DNA of 64,000 nucleotides from positions 78,859 to 142,858 of the forward strand of contig CACXCS010000086.1 of assembly GCA_902766255.1 (NCBI GenBank), in the 5' to 3' direction. Position 1 is the stretch's first letter, and every line of letters begins with the position of its first letter. Source of the DNA: an uncultured Bacteroidia bacterium (lineage in GTDB: Bacteria > Bacteroidota > Bacteroidia > Bacteroidales > UBA932). The notes beneath the pieces are model-generated. The model ran no database searches and had not been told where the DNA came from. It saw nothing but the letters and a program-made list of their open reading frames with translations. Made by a program: the position numbers and the translations under genes. Shown here one piece after another: positions 19,156-27,881 of this stretch.

Positions 19156-20264
19156 ATCAATTGTGGTTTGATTTCATTAATCATTGCAACAGCGGCCCTT
19201 TTAGATGCGCCGCCCCCGCCGAGCAGAACTCGCAGGGAGGCATAATCTTCCAGCATTGCAGAACGTCTTGAGCCGTCAACGACCAGGGTACGTAGCTCGG
19301 AAGTAAGGGCAGATACGTTAAAATCGTCCTGGAGAAGTTCTTTGAAGACTGGTTTATCAAGACATAGATTGGCTAAGGATATGTATTTGACATGGTCAAG
19401 TACCCTTAGAATTCTTTTGCCGACGAACCAAGTCAGCTTGCTGGCGCTCCAGCAAACAACCTGGGGTGTGCCTATCAAGGCCGTTTCAAGCGATGCTGTG
19501 CCGGAATTGACCATGGCAGCAGCAGCAAACTTAACAATATCGTATGTGCGGCCGAAAAGCAATTCGGCATCGCTCCTGCCGGTAAGATATGGCGCATAAT
19601 CATCCGGAGTCATGGACGGCGCGCCTGCTATGACGGCTTTCATGCCCATTTCCCTAGCCGCATCCAGACATATAGGAAGGGTATGGGAAATCTCCCCTTT
19701 CCGTGATCCGGGAAGAATTGCCAGGTATTGACCCTCACACGGCCTGCTGAAAGGATGCTCAGCAACCTCTTCAACGAGCGGGTTGCCGGTGTAAGTGAAT
19801 GATATTCCCTTACCCTGAAAATACTTGACTTCGAAGGGGAATATGATAAAAAGGTGATCTACCTGCGATTTAAGCAAGGCATTGCGGCCTTCGCGGGAGG
19901 CCCAGGTCTTAGGTGCGATATAATACAGGACCTTGATACCGGCACTATGGCAGAATCTGGCGACTTTGAGATTGAACCCCGGATAGTCGATAAGTATGAC
20001 TGCGTCGGGATGCCAGCCGGCGATGTCTTTGCGGCAGGTCTCCAGCCGTTTGATAATGGAGGGCAGTTTGGAGAGAACATCGCTGATGCCCATGACCGCG
20101 CCGTCGCGATAATGAACTACAGGGGGAATGCCGGCGGCAGCGGACATGCAATCTCCTCCCCAGAAGCGGAATTCCGCACCGGAGTCCTCAGCCTTGAGGG
20201 CTTTGATGAGATTGCCGCCGTGCAAATCGCCGGAGGCCTCACCTGCTATAAGATAATATCGCAT
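19152..20264 (-). CDS. lpxB: Lipid-A-disaccharide synthase
   Basis: LpxB joins UDP-2,3-diacylglucosamine and lipid X to form the lipid A disaccharide, at the inner face of the inner membrane. The 370-aa product has normal length. Seen: the N-terminal GEASGDLHGG motif at 8-17, FWGGDCM, an IDYPGFN segment near 93-99, PGSRKGEI, and the late VNSGTASLETALIGTPQVV motif typical of this GT-B enzyme. It overlaps surE by 19 nt and the M48 gene by 4 nt. With waaA at 58.8 kb it shows a lipid A-Kdo outer membrane. Confidence 0.97.
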   Translation of the reverse strand: MRYYLIAGEASGDLHGGNLIKALKAEDSGAEFRFWGGDCMSAAAGIPPVVHYRDGAVMGISDVLSKLPSIIKRLETCRKDIAGWHPDAVILIDYPGFNLKVARFCHSAGIKVLYYIAPKTWASREGRNALLKSQVDHLFIIFPFEVKYFQGKGISFTYTGNPLVEEVAEHPFSRPCEGQYLAILPGSRKGEISHTLPICLDAAREMGMKAVIAGAPSMTPDDYAPYLTGRSDAELLFGRTYDIVKFAAAAMVNSGTASLETALIGTPQVVCWSASKLTWFVGKRILRVLDHVKYISLANLCLDKPVFKELLQDDFNVSALTSELRTLVVDGSRRSAMLEDYASLRVLLGGGGASKRAAVAMINEIKPQLI

Positions 20265-21076
20265 AAGCGTTCCATTTCCGCCGTATCGGTATTGTTGAAA
20301 TTGTGAGGCGTGATGGTAATGAACCCCTCGCGCAGCAGCAGATGGTCGGCATCCGGAGCGTTTCCGGGGTTGCTCACGAACTCTCCGCCCATCACTACCA
20401 GATCCTCTTCCGGCAACTTTGATGCCACATAAGCATTATCTGCCGCGGTGGGAGTGTGATTGCGCGAAGCAAGAAAGCCTGTGTCATAGGGCATATACTC
20501 TTTCTCCCAGTGTGCCATACCCATGCGGGTAACACGTATGCCCTTGATTTGCTCTGCCGACAGAGCGGGGAAATTAATGTTGTAAAAAGCACCGAAGCGC
20601 TTGCTGTAAGAAGGCAGCAGTTTGGCAAGAATGCCGGGAAGCATGCTTTCGACTGCTGAAAAATCGGCATCGGGCCTGAAATCGTCAAGACTTACGGCAA
20701 TAGAAGGTATTCCGTTTACTGCACCTTCCATGGCAGCGCCGATGGTGCCGGAATAAACCGCGGCAGTGGCGGCGTTGTTGCCGTGGTTGACGCCGCTGAC
20801 GACCAGGTCCGGGCGCTCCGGATAGAGGACATTGTCGATTCCGAACTTTATACAGCTGGCAGGAGTGCCGTCAAGATACCACCAGTCCTCGCCCGGGAGC
20901 GTTTTTATGTGATGGACGGCTATTGGCTTGTAACCCATGGTTACTGCCATGGACATGCCGCTTTGGGCGGATTTCGGAGCAATGACGGTCAAGTCTCCCA
21001 GGGGTCTGAGCACATTGATAAGAGCATCCAGGCCGCCAAAGCCGAAACCGTCGTCATTTGTTACAAGAATCCTCAT
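20246..21076 (-). CDS. surE: 5'/3'-nucleotidase SurE
   Basis: A 276-aa metal-dependent phosphatase that removes phosphate from nucleoside 5'- and 3'-monophosphates. Seen: N-terminal VTNDDG (Asp8, Asp9), the metal-site Ser in APKSAQSGMSMAV, and SGVNHGNN, all hallmarks of SurE. It is the first gene of the surE-lpxB-M48 operon and diverges from gapA. A TATATTTG element on the minus strand at 21094-21087 leaves a leader of about 7 nt. Confidence 0.97.
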   Translation of the reverse strand: MRILVTNDDGFGFGGLDALINVLRPLGDLTVIAPKSAQSGMSMAVTMGYKPIAVHHIKTLPGEDWWYLDGTPASCIKFGIDNVLYPERPDLVVSGVNHGNNAATAAVYSGTIGAAMEGAVNGIPSIAVSLDDFRPDADFSAVESMLPGILAKLLPSYSKRFGAFYNINFPALSAEQIKGIRVTRMGMAHWEKEYMPYDTGFLASRNHTPTAADNAYVASKLPEEDLVVMGGEFVSNPGNAPDADHLLLREGFITITPHNFNNTDTAEMERLCDIIL

Positions 21077-21086
21077 CTTTTTTCTG

Positions 21087-21094
21087 CAAATATA
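21087..21094 (-). promoter_or_regulatory. -7 element of the surE operon
   Basis: Reads TATATTTG on the minus strand, a full match to TAnnTTTG, about 10 nt before the surE start at 21076. Confidence 0.6.
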
Positions 21095-21095
21095 A

Positions 21096-22172
<1,077 letters not shown>

Positions 22173-22199
22173 TTCGTTAAATATGATTTATTGTTTCAG

Positions 22200-22236
22200 C
22201 GGGCTGGAATCGCAAGGTTCCAGCCCGTTTTTCTTT
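22200..22236 (+). terminator. Rho-independent terminator of gapA
   Basis: A 10-bp GC-rich stem (22200-22209 with 22218-22227) and an 8-nt loop are followed directly by a T-rich run. This is a textbook intrinsic terminator, 28 nt after the gapA stop. Confidence 0.93.
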
Positions 22237-22288
22237 GTTCTGCATGTTTCTGAAAGGATAACGCGGTCGGAAATACAAATTAATTCAT

Positions 22289-22296
22289 TACATTTG
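22289..22296 (+). promoter_or_regulatory. -7 element of the sugar cluster promoter
   Basis: TACATTTG ends 4 nt before ATG 22301. If ATG 22301 is used, the mRNA is leaderless; if ATG 22316 is used, the leader is about 15 nt. Confidence 0.65.
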
Positions 22297-22300
22297 TAAA

Positions 22301-23407
22301 ATGCATAAAAGGATTATGAACATTCTATGGATAGCAATTGCGTGCGTTGCCGCAGCCGCGGCGCTCATGTATTACCAAAAGACTAAAGACAAAGCCCCTG
22401 TTCCCGGAAAAAACGGTGACAAGTACATTCCTTATGAGCAGCGTACCGGCAGTGAGTCCGTAGTTTTTTTTACGCGTGACCTCTCCCCCGAAGGCCTTAT
22501 CAAGGCTTACGAGAAAGTCAACCAGAACATCACCGGCAAGGTAGGAGTAAAACTTCATACCGGCGAGCAGAACGGCCCTAACATAATTCCCAGTTCATGG
22601 GTCAAAGCTCTCTTCGAGAAAGACTTGCCCGATGCCACCATTATCGAGACCAACACCTATTACGAGGGAGACCGTTCTACAACGGCACTCCATCGTAAGA
22701 CCATTGAGGTAAACGGCTGGACTTTCTGCCCCGTCGACATAATGGATGAGGAAGGCAATGAATGCCTTCCTGTCAAGGGAGGCAAGTGGTTCAAGCAGAT
22801 GTCTGTCGGTTCTCACCTGCTGAATTATGATTCCATGCTGGCACTTACCCATTTCAAGGGTCACACTCAGGGAGGCTTTGGCGGGAGCAATAAAAACATA
22901 GGCATAGGCTGCGCTGACGGACATCTCGGCAAGGCCTGGATTCACACCACTCCCGGTCAACCCGACCAGTGGGACATTGCCCAGGAAGAGTTCATGGAGA
23001 GGATGACCGAATCCACCAAAGCTACTATCGACCATTTTGGAAAGAATGTGGCCTATGTTAACGTAATGCGCAATATGTCAGTCTCATGCGATTGCGAGGG
23101 CCTTGCAGCTGAGCCTGTTGTCACACCTAATGTCGGCATTCTTTCATCCACCGACATCCTGGCAATCGACCAGGCCTGCATTGACATTGTTTACGCAATG
23201 AAAGAGGAGGAGCATCACGCCCTTGTCGAGCGCATCGAAAGCCGCCACGGTCTTCGCCAGCTCAGCTATATGAAGGAACTCGGGATGGGCAATGACCGCT
23301 ATACCCTTATAGATCTCGACAACGGCGGAGTGAGGATCACTGCAGCCGAAGCCGCCAAGGGGCTCAAACCATTCGTGCTTCCAGAAGAATCTACGGAGGA
23401 ACAATGA
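22301..23407 (+). CDS. DUF362 domain protein
   Basis: A 368-aa protein with an N-terminal hydrophobic helix (about 6-25, signal anchor or uncleaved signal) and a DUF362 domain filling most of the rest; seen are VGVKLHTGEQNGPNIIP, ALTHFKGHTQGGFGGSNKNIGIG and the downstream CDCEG segment. DUF362 proteins are widespread and of uncertain function, sometimes joined to ferredoxin domains; no 4Fe-4S cysteine pattern is present here. Its stop overlaps the spsF-like start by 4 nt, so it is translationally coupled to the sugar-nucleotide genes. An alternative start is Met at 22316. Confidence 0.82.
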   Translation: MHKRIMNILWIAIACVAAAAALMYYQKTKDKAPVPGKNGDKYIPYEQRTGSESVVFFTRDLSPEGLIKAYEKVNQNITGKVGVKLHTGEQNGPNIIPSSWVKALFEKDLPDATIIETNTYYEGDRSTTALHRKTIEVNGWTFCPVDIMDEEGNECLPVKGGKWFKQMSVGSHLLNYDSMLALTHFKGHTQGGFGGSNKNIGIGCADGHLGKAWIHTTPGQPDQWDIAQEEFMERMTESTKATIDHFGKNVAYVNVMRNMSVSCDCEGLAAEPVVTPNVGILSSTDILAIDQACIDIVYAMKEEEHHALVERIESRHGLRQLSYMKELGMGNDRYTLIDLDNGGVRITAAEAAKGLKPFVLPEESTEEQ

Positions 23408-24171
23408 AGGTACTTGCTATAACCCAGGCACGTTACGGCTCTACCCGACTGCCTGCCAAGATTTTAAAGGAGGTTGGCGGAATGCCCCTGCTGGAGATTC
23501 ATCTTCGGAGGATCCTGCAGGCGAAGAATATCAGCGGACTCAAGGTCGCCACTACCCCTGAAGAAGGAGCGGTTTTTATCACCGCAATTGCAGATAAACT
23601 GGGAGTCGCTTACCACAAAGGCTCGGTGGACGATGTGCTCGACCGTTTCTATCAGACCGCCCTGCCCGAGAAGCCTGATTACGTTGTGCGTCTCACCTCG
23701 GACTGCCCGCTCATCGACCCGGAAATAATCGATCAGGTCATTGATGTATGCATCGACGGAGGATATGATTATGCTTCCAATACGCTCATCCCCACCTACC
23801 CCGACGGAATGGATACGGAAGTGTTCAAGTTCTCCGCCCTTGAGCGTGCATGGAAGGAGGCACGTCTTCAGAGCGAGCACGAACACGTGACCCCATATAT
23901 CAAGAAGAATTCTTCCGTAATGGGAGGCACGCTGTTCAAGTCCTTCAATGTGACGGCTCCCTCCGACCGTTCCGAGCTCCGTATGACCATCGATGAGCCC
24001 CGTGATTTCGAACTCATCAAGGCTCTTATTGAGAATATCGGCATCGACAAGCACTGCGCCGACTACATTTCATATCTGGATGCAAATCCTTCAGTTAAAG
24101 ACATCAATTCGTCAATTATGCGTAACGAGGGCTATGCCAAGTCTCTCGCCAACGACAGAGTAATAAAGTAA
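23404..24171 (+). CDS. spsF: SpsF-type cytidylyltransferase
   Basis: A 255-aa nucleotidyltransferase of the acylneuraminate cytidylyltransferase family, SpsF branch. It probably couples CTP to a sugar acid such as a nonulosonate-like compound. Seen: the nucleotide-binding N-terminus ITQARYGSTRLPAKIL (about residues 6-21), DDVLDRFYQTA, and RLTSDCPLIDPEIID with the metal-binding Asp. In Bacillus subtilis spsE (NeuB-like) and spsF are neighbours, and the same pair occurs here. It overlaps DUF362 by 4 nt and the aminotransferase by 1 nt (TAATG). Confidence 0.88.
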   Translation: MKVLAITQARYGSTRLPAKILKEVGGMPLLEIHLRRILQAKNISGLKVATTPEEGAVFITAIADKLGVAYHKGSVDDVLDRFYQTALPEKPDYVVRLTSDCPLIDPEIIDQVIDVCIDGGYDYASNTLIPTYPDGMDTEVFKFSALERAWKEARLQSEHEHVTPYIKKNSSVMGGTLFKSFNVTAPSDRSELRMTIDEPRDFELIKALIENIGIDKHCADYISYLDANPSVKDINSSIMRNEGYAKSLANDRVIK

Positions 24172-25478
24172 TGGGAAAAGGACAAGAATTGTACAAGAAG
24201 GCCAAAAGAATGATTCCTGGCGGCACCATGCTCCTCTCCAAAAGACCCGAGCAACTGCTTCCCGAGAACTGGCCGTCATATTTCAGCAAATCCAAAGGCT
24301 GCCGTGTATGGGACCTTGACGGGAAAGAATATATCGACTGCTCCATGATGGGTATAGGCACAAACACCCTGGGCTATGCTAATCCCGCTGTAGATGAAGC
24401 TGTTATGAGAGTGGTGCGCGACGGAAACATGACCACGCTGAACTGCCCCGAGGAGGTATATCTGGCAGAAAGGCTTCTTCAGATGAATCCCTGGGCGGGC
24501 GGAGTACGCTATACCAGAGGCGGCGGCGAGGCAAACTCGGTTTGCGTCCGCATTGCACGGGCTTTCACCGGCAAGGATAAAATCGCCATCTGCGGTTACC
24601 ACGGGTGGCACGACTGGTATGTTTCCGTCAATCTCGGAGAGAGCGATGCTCTTGCCGGCCATCTGTTGCCCGGCATACCCACTGGCGGAGTTCCTTCCGG
24701 CCTTCGAGGCACGGCACTCCCCTTTCACTACAATAATTTTGAAGAGCTGCTTGAGATTGTGGATACGAATCCAGACGTAGGCATAATCAAGATGGAAGTC
24801 TGCCGCAATTTCGGGCCCGAGGACAATTTCCTCCAGAAGGTGCGCAAGCTCGCCTCTGACAGGGGCCTTGTGCTTATCTTCGACGAATGCACCAGCGGTT
24901 TTCGAGAGACTTTCGGCGGCTTGTTCCTTAAATACGGCGTGGAACCCGATATGGCCGTATTCAGCAAGACTATCGGCAATGGTTACGCCTTGAGCGCAGT
25001 TGTAGGCCGTGCCGACATCATGGATGCAGCACAGGGATCATGGATAAGCAGCACCTTCTGGACCGAGCGGATAGGCCCGACTGCTGCGCTTGCTACCCTT
25101 GCCGAGATGGAAAGAGTCAGATCATGGGAAACCATTACCCGCCTTGGTCTTGAAAACAAGCGCCGCTGGCAGGCCCTGGCCGACAAATACGGTCTCCAGA
25201 TCGAGCAATGGGGCATACCCGCCCTTGCTGGCTATTCTTTCAAAAGCCCCAACCATCTTGCTTACAAGACTTACATCACCCAGGAGATGCTCAAGAAGGG
25301 CTTCCTGGCCGGTAACAGTATGTATACCTGCATCGCCCATACGCCCGACGTCATAGACCATTACTTCGAGGAACTGGACAAAATCTTTGCGGACATACGT
25401 GATTTCGAGGACGGCCGCGATGTGATGAAGGCTCTTGACGGCCCGGTATGCCAGTCCGGATTCAAACGACTAAACTAA
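24171..25478 (+). CDS. Class III aminotransferase, glutamate-1-semialdehyde aminomutase-like
   Basis: A 435-aa PLP enzyme of the class III fold. Seen: RGGGEANSVCVRIARAFTG (phosphate-binding region), GYHGWHDWY, the cofactor Asp in IFDECTSGFRE, and the PLP lysine Lys266 in SKTIGNG. It resembles HemL, but context places it in sugar metabolism: it lies between an SpsF-type cytidylyltransferase and a NeuB-type synthase. It is therefore more likely to aminate a keto-sugar or keto-acid than to make aminolevulinate (inference). It starts in a TAATG overlap with spsF. Confidence 0.87.
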   Translation: MGKGQELYKKAKRMIPGGTMLLSKRPEQLLPENWPSYFSKSKGCRVWDLDGKEYIDCSMMGIGTNTLGYANPAVDEAVMRVVRDGNMTTLNCPEEVYLAERLLQMNPWAGGVRYTRGGGEANSVCVRIARAFTGKDKIAICGYHGWHDWYVSVNLGESDALAGHLLPGIPTGGVPSGLRGTALPFHYNNFEELLEIVDTNPDVGIIKMEVCRNFGPEDNFLQKVRKLASDRGLVLIFDECTSGFRETFGGLFLKYGVEPDMAVFSKTIGNGYALSAVVGRADIMDAAQGSWISSTFWTERIGPTAALATLAEMERVRSWETITRLGLENKRRWQALADKYGLQIEQWGIPALAGYSFKSPNHLAYKTYITQEMLKKGFLAGNSMYTCIAHTPDVIDHYFEELDKIFADIRDFEDGRDVMKALDGPVCQSGFKRLN

Positions 25479-25486
25479 TTACCGAT

Positions 25487-26548
25487 ATGCTCAAATTCAA
25501 CAAAAACATCAAGATCGGCGACAAGATGATAGGTCCCGACTATCCGACCTACTTCATCGCCGAAATAGGCGGCAACTTCGACGGCAGTCTGGACAAGGCA
25601 AAGCGTCTCGTCGATGCCGCAAAGGAGGCTGGGGCCGACTGCGCCAAGTTCCAGACGTTCAAGGCCGAAAGCATAGTCTCTGAGGGCGGTTTTTCAAAGA
25701 TGGTCCTCCATGGAGTCCATGGTTCCTGGGGCCGCACGGTCACGGAAGTTTTCCGCGACGTAGAGTTTCCAATAGAGTGGCACCGCGAGGTCGCCGACTA
25801 CTGCAAGCAGGTCGGCATAGACTTTTCCACATCACCATATTTCAAAGAGGCTATCGACCTTTGTGCAGATATGAATCTGCCTTTTATCAAGATTGGTTCC
25901 GGCGAAATAACCTGGCTTGAGATGCTGGACTACACCGCCAGGAAAGGCATTCCAGTGATGCTCGCCACCGGTGACGCCACTATGTCCGAGATAGATGAGG
26001 CCGTACGTACCATAGAAAAGACAGGTAACCGCGACCTTGTGCTCATGCAGTGCATCACTAATTACCCTTCAAAGATTGACAGTGCCAATGTCAATGTGCT
26101 TAAAACATACCAGTCTGCATTTGACTGTCTTACAGGCTATTCCGATCACTCCCCCGGTCACGTGGTGGCTCTCGCGTCGGTAGTGCTGGGTGCACGCGTC
26201 ATCGAGAAGCACTTCACCCTTAACAAGCACGACAGCGGCCCCGACCACCCGCACTCCATGGAACCTGCGGAATTCAAATTCATGGTTGACTCAATACGCG
26301 AAGTCGAGCGGGCTATGGGAAGTACCCGCAAGGAAGTTGTTCAGGAAGAAGGAGAAACTGTGTTCGTGCAGCGCCGCTGCCTCTACGCAAAGCGCGATCT
26401 CAAGAAGGGACAGGTCCTGACCGCCGACGACATCGACGTACTCCGGCCGGCCCTCGGCATTCCGCCAAAATTCAAGCAGACCATCATCGGCAAGGCTGTC
26501 AATAAAGACATCCCCGCCCGCGATCCTATTTTCTGGGAAGACCTATAA
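25487..26548 (+). CDS. neuB: N-acetylneuraminate synthase family protein (NeuB/SpsE type)
   Basis: A 353-aa enzyme of the NeuB family, which condenses phosphoenolpyruvate with an aldose (for example ManNAc or a dideoxy-diamino sugar) to a nine-carbon nonulosonic acid. Seen: FIAEIGGNFDGSLDKA, AKFQTFKAE, IKIGSGEI, MQCITNYP, GYSDHSPGH and EKHFTLNK in a TIM barrel, then a C-terminal SAF (antifreeze-like) domain (about 285-353). The exact substrate cannot be read from sequence. ATG 25487 is preferred over the upstream in-frame ATG at 25448, which lies inside the aminotransferase gene. It joins the next gene by TAATG. Confidence 0.9.
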   Translation: MLKFNKNIKIGDKMIGPDYPTYFIAEIGGNFDGSLDKAKRLVDAAKEAGADCAKFQTFKAESIVSEGGFSKMVLHGVHGSWGRTVTEVFRDVEFPIEWHREVADYCKQVGIDFSTSPYFKEAIDLCADMNLPFIKIGSGEITWLEMLDYTARKGIPVMLATGDATMSEIDEAVRTIEKTGNRDLVLMQCITNYPSKIDSANVNVLKTYQSAFDCLTGYSDHSPGHVVALASVVLGARVIEKHFTLNKHDSGPDHPHSMEPAEFKFMVDSIREVERAMGSTRKEVVQEEGETVFVQRRCLYAKRDLKKGQVLTADDIDVLRPALGIPPKFKQTIIGKAVNKDIPARDPIFWEDL

Positions 26549-27147
26549 TGATAACCGACAGGGAAAAAATACTGGCGATAGTCGATAATGACTGCCTTAT
26601 GCATTCCGACGCTGCCATACTCCTGGAAGGCGACGGATTCTTCCGTTTCCAGAAGGCCGTCGACCTGTACAAGAGCGGCCAGGTAGACCGTATCATATTC
26701 AGCGGCAACATCATAGATAAAGACTACGGCAGTTTCCCCTATGAAGAAGTCGCCCCGTTCATACTCAACCAGGGTGTGCCCGAGGAGGACCTTATACACG
26801 AGGCCAAATCGCAGCATACCCGCGAGCAGGCTATTGAAGTCGTTCGTATGGCAACTGAAAACGGCTGGAAAAAACTAGCCCTCGTGGCCTCGCATGAGCA
26901 TCAATACAGAGCCTACCTGACTTTCCTCAGGGTCGTGCTGGACACAAATAGCGGGATACTCTTATACAATGCTCCCGTGCGCAATCTCAACTGGTTTGTC
27001 AACAGCGGCTGGGGCATGCGTTTCGACCGTTTGTCCGCTGAAATCGAACGTATCGAAAAGTACTCGGCTCTGGGCCATCTTGCCACGGCAGATGAGGTCA
27101 TCGAGTACCAGAAATGGAAAGAATCACAACTCGGACTATGCATTTAA
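26548..27147 (+). CDS. YdcF/DUF218 family protein
   Basis: A 199-aa protein of the DUF218 (YdcF/SanA/ElyC) fold. Seen: DAAILLEGDGFFRFQKAVDLYKSG (conserved first strand and helix), IIFSGN, the acid-rich HEAKSQHTREQA segment, and LALVASHEHQYRA. Members are linked to envelope polysaccharide metabolism and some bind SAM, but the reaction is unknown. No membrane helix is seen, unlike SanA and ElyC, so this is a cytoplasmic form. It is coupled to neuB by TAATG and probably works on the same product. Confidence 0.82.
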   Translation: MITDREKILAIVDNDCLMHSDAAILLEGDGFFRFQKAVDLYKSGQVDRIIFSGNIIDKDYGSFPYEEVAPFILNQGVPEEDLIHEAKSQHTREQAIEVVRMATENGWKKLALVASHEHQYRAYLTFLRVVLDTNSGILLYNAPVRNLNWFVNSGWGMRFDRLSAEIERIEKYSALGHLATADEVIEYQKWKESQLGLCI

Positions 27148-27761
27148 AACAAGCAGAAGCTCTATTCGGTTCCAACTTCATTGGCCCGGATCGAATCAAC
27201 AGCATGCTCACCGCCATGGGTTGCTCTCCCCTGCGGCCGGAGGATATCCCGCCGCTGGAATACTCCGATACCCTGCTTGAAAAGAGTGCAGCAGATTTTC
27301 TACTGGTCCTCGGATATCCCGGAACTGCCGGCGATCCTGTTGATATTCTGAAGTTTCGCGACTGTTTCGGAATAGACCCCGACAGGTCTGAACCGTGCCT
27401 TTACAATCAAGACTGGTATCTTAAAGAGGATTTCGTACACAAGACACTCGATTCCAGATGGTACTTGCTGCGGAAGGACGTTTTCGAAGACACAAGAAGT
27501 CTGTCGCCCGAATCGATTGCCGGAAGCGGAATAGTTTTCCCTTCCGCGATCCTGTGCGTATATGCTTTCTTTGCCTTCTATCTTGCCTGCGGACAGCCTT
27601 TATGGCGCCACGATTTCGTGTGGTGTTCCGATACCGACCATAACGGAGACCGTATATATGTCGGTAAGTACCATGACATAGACGGAGTGAACAAAAACGG
27701 CTTCAGCATTCACCGCCATCTTGCCCTGAGACCTTGCTATTCTAGTATAACAACTCTTTAA
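27138..27761 (+). CDS. Unknown protein at the end of the sugar cluster
   Basis: A 207-aa protein with no family I recognise. Seen: an N-terminal helical region, a YNQDWYLKEDFVHKTLDSRWYLLRKD-type central part rich in aromatic residues, a hydrophobic stretch (about 145-160) that might be buried or membrane-associated, and a polar C-terminus with GDRIYVGKYHD and paired Tyr/His residues. ATG 27138 overlaps the ydcF stop by 10 nt; an ATG at 27114 in the same frame is also possible. It is the last gene before the terminator at 27808. Confidence 0.65.
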   Translation: MHLKQAEALFGSNFIGPDRINSMLTAMGCSPLRPEDIPPLEYSDTLLEKSAADFLLVLGYPGTAGDPVDILKFRDCFGIDPDRSEPCLYNQDWYLKEDFVHKTLDSRWYLLRKDVFEDTRSLSPESIAGSGIVFPSAILCVYAFFAFYLACGQPLWRHDFVWCSDTDHNGDRIYVGKYHDIDGVNKNGFSIHRHLALRPCYSSITTL

Positions 27762-27807
27762 TCGAAACAATCCGCTCCCGGATTCTTTTGGTTAACGGCC
27801 TCATTTT

Positions 27808-27852
27808 AAGAATCGTAAAAAATCCTTTGCTGATTTTTACGATTCTTTTTTT
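27808..27852 (+). terminator. AT-rich hairpin terminator of the sugar cluster
   Basis: Arms 27808-27824 and 27832-27847 pair over about 16 bp with one extra A on the left, followed by an unbroken T run to 27852. The stem is A/T-rich, but the T tract makes termination likely. Confidence 0.85.
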
Positions 27853-27869
27853 ATCGGCGCACTATACTT

Positions 27870-27877
27870 CATATTTG
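27870..27877 (+). promoter_or_regulatory. Possible -7 element of the OmpA-like lipoprotein gene
   Basis: CATATTTG differs from TAnnTTTG only at the first base and ends 4 nt before the ATG at 27882, again predicting a leaderless mRNA. Confidence 0.45.
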
Positions 27878-27881
27878 CGTC

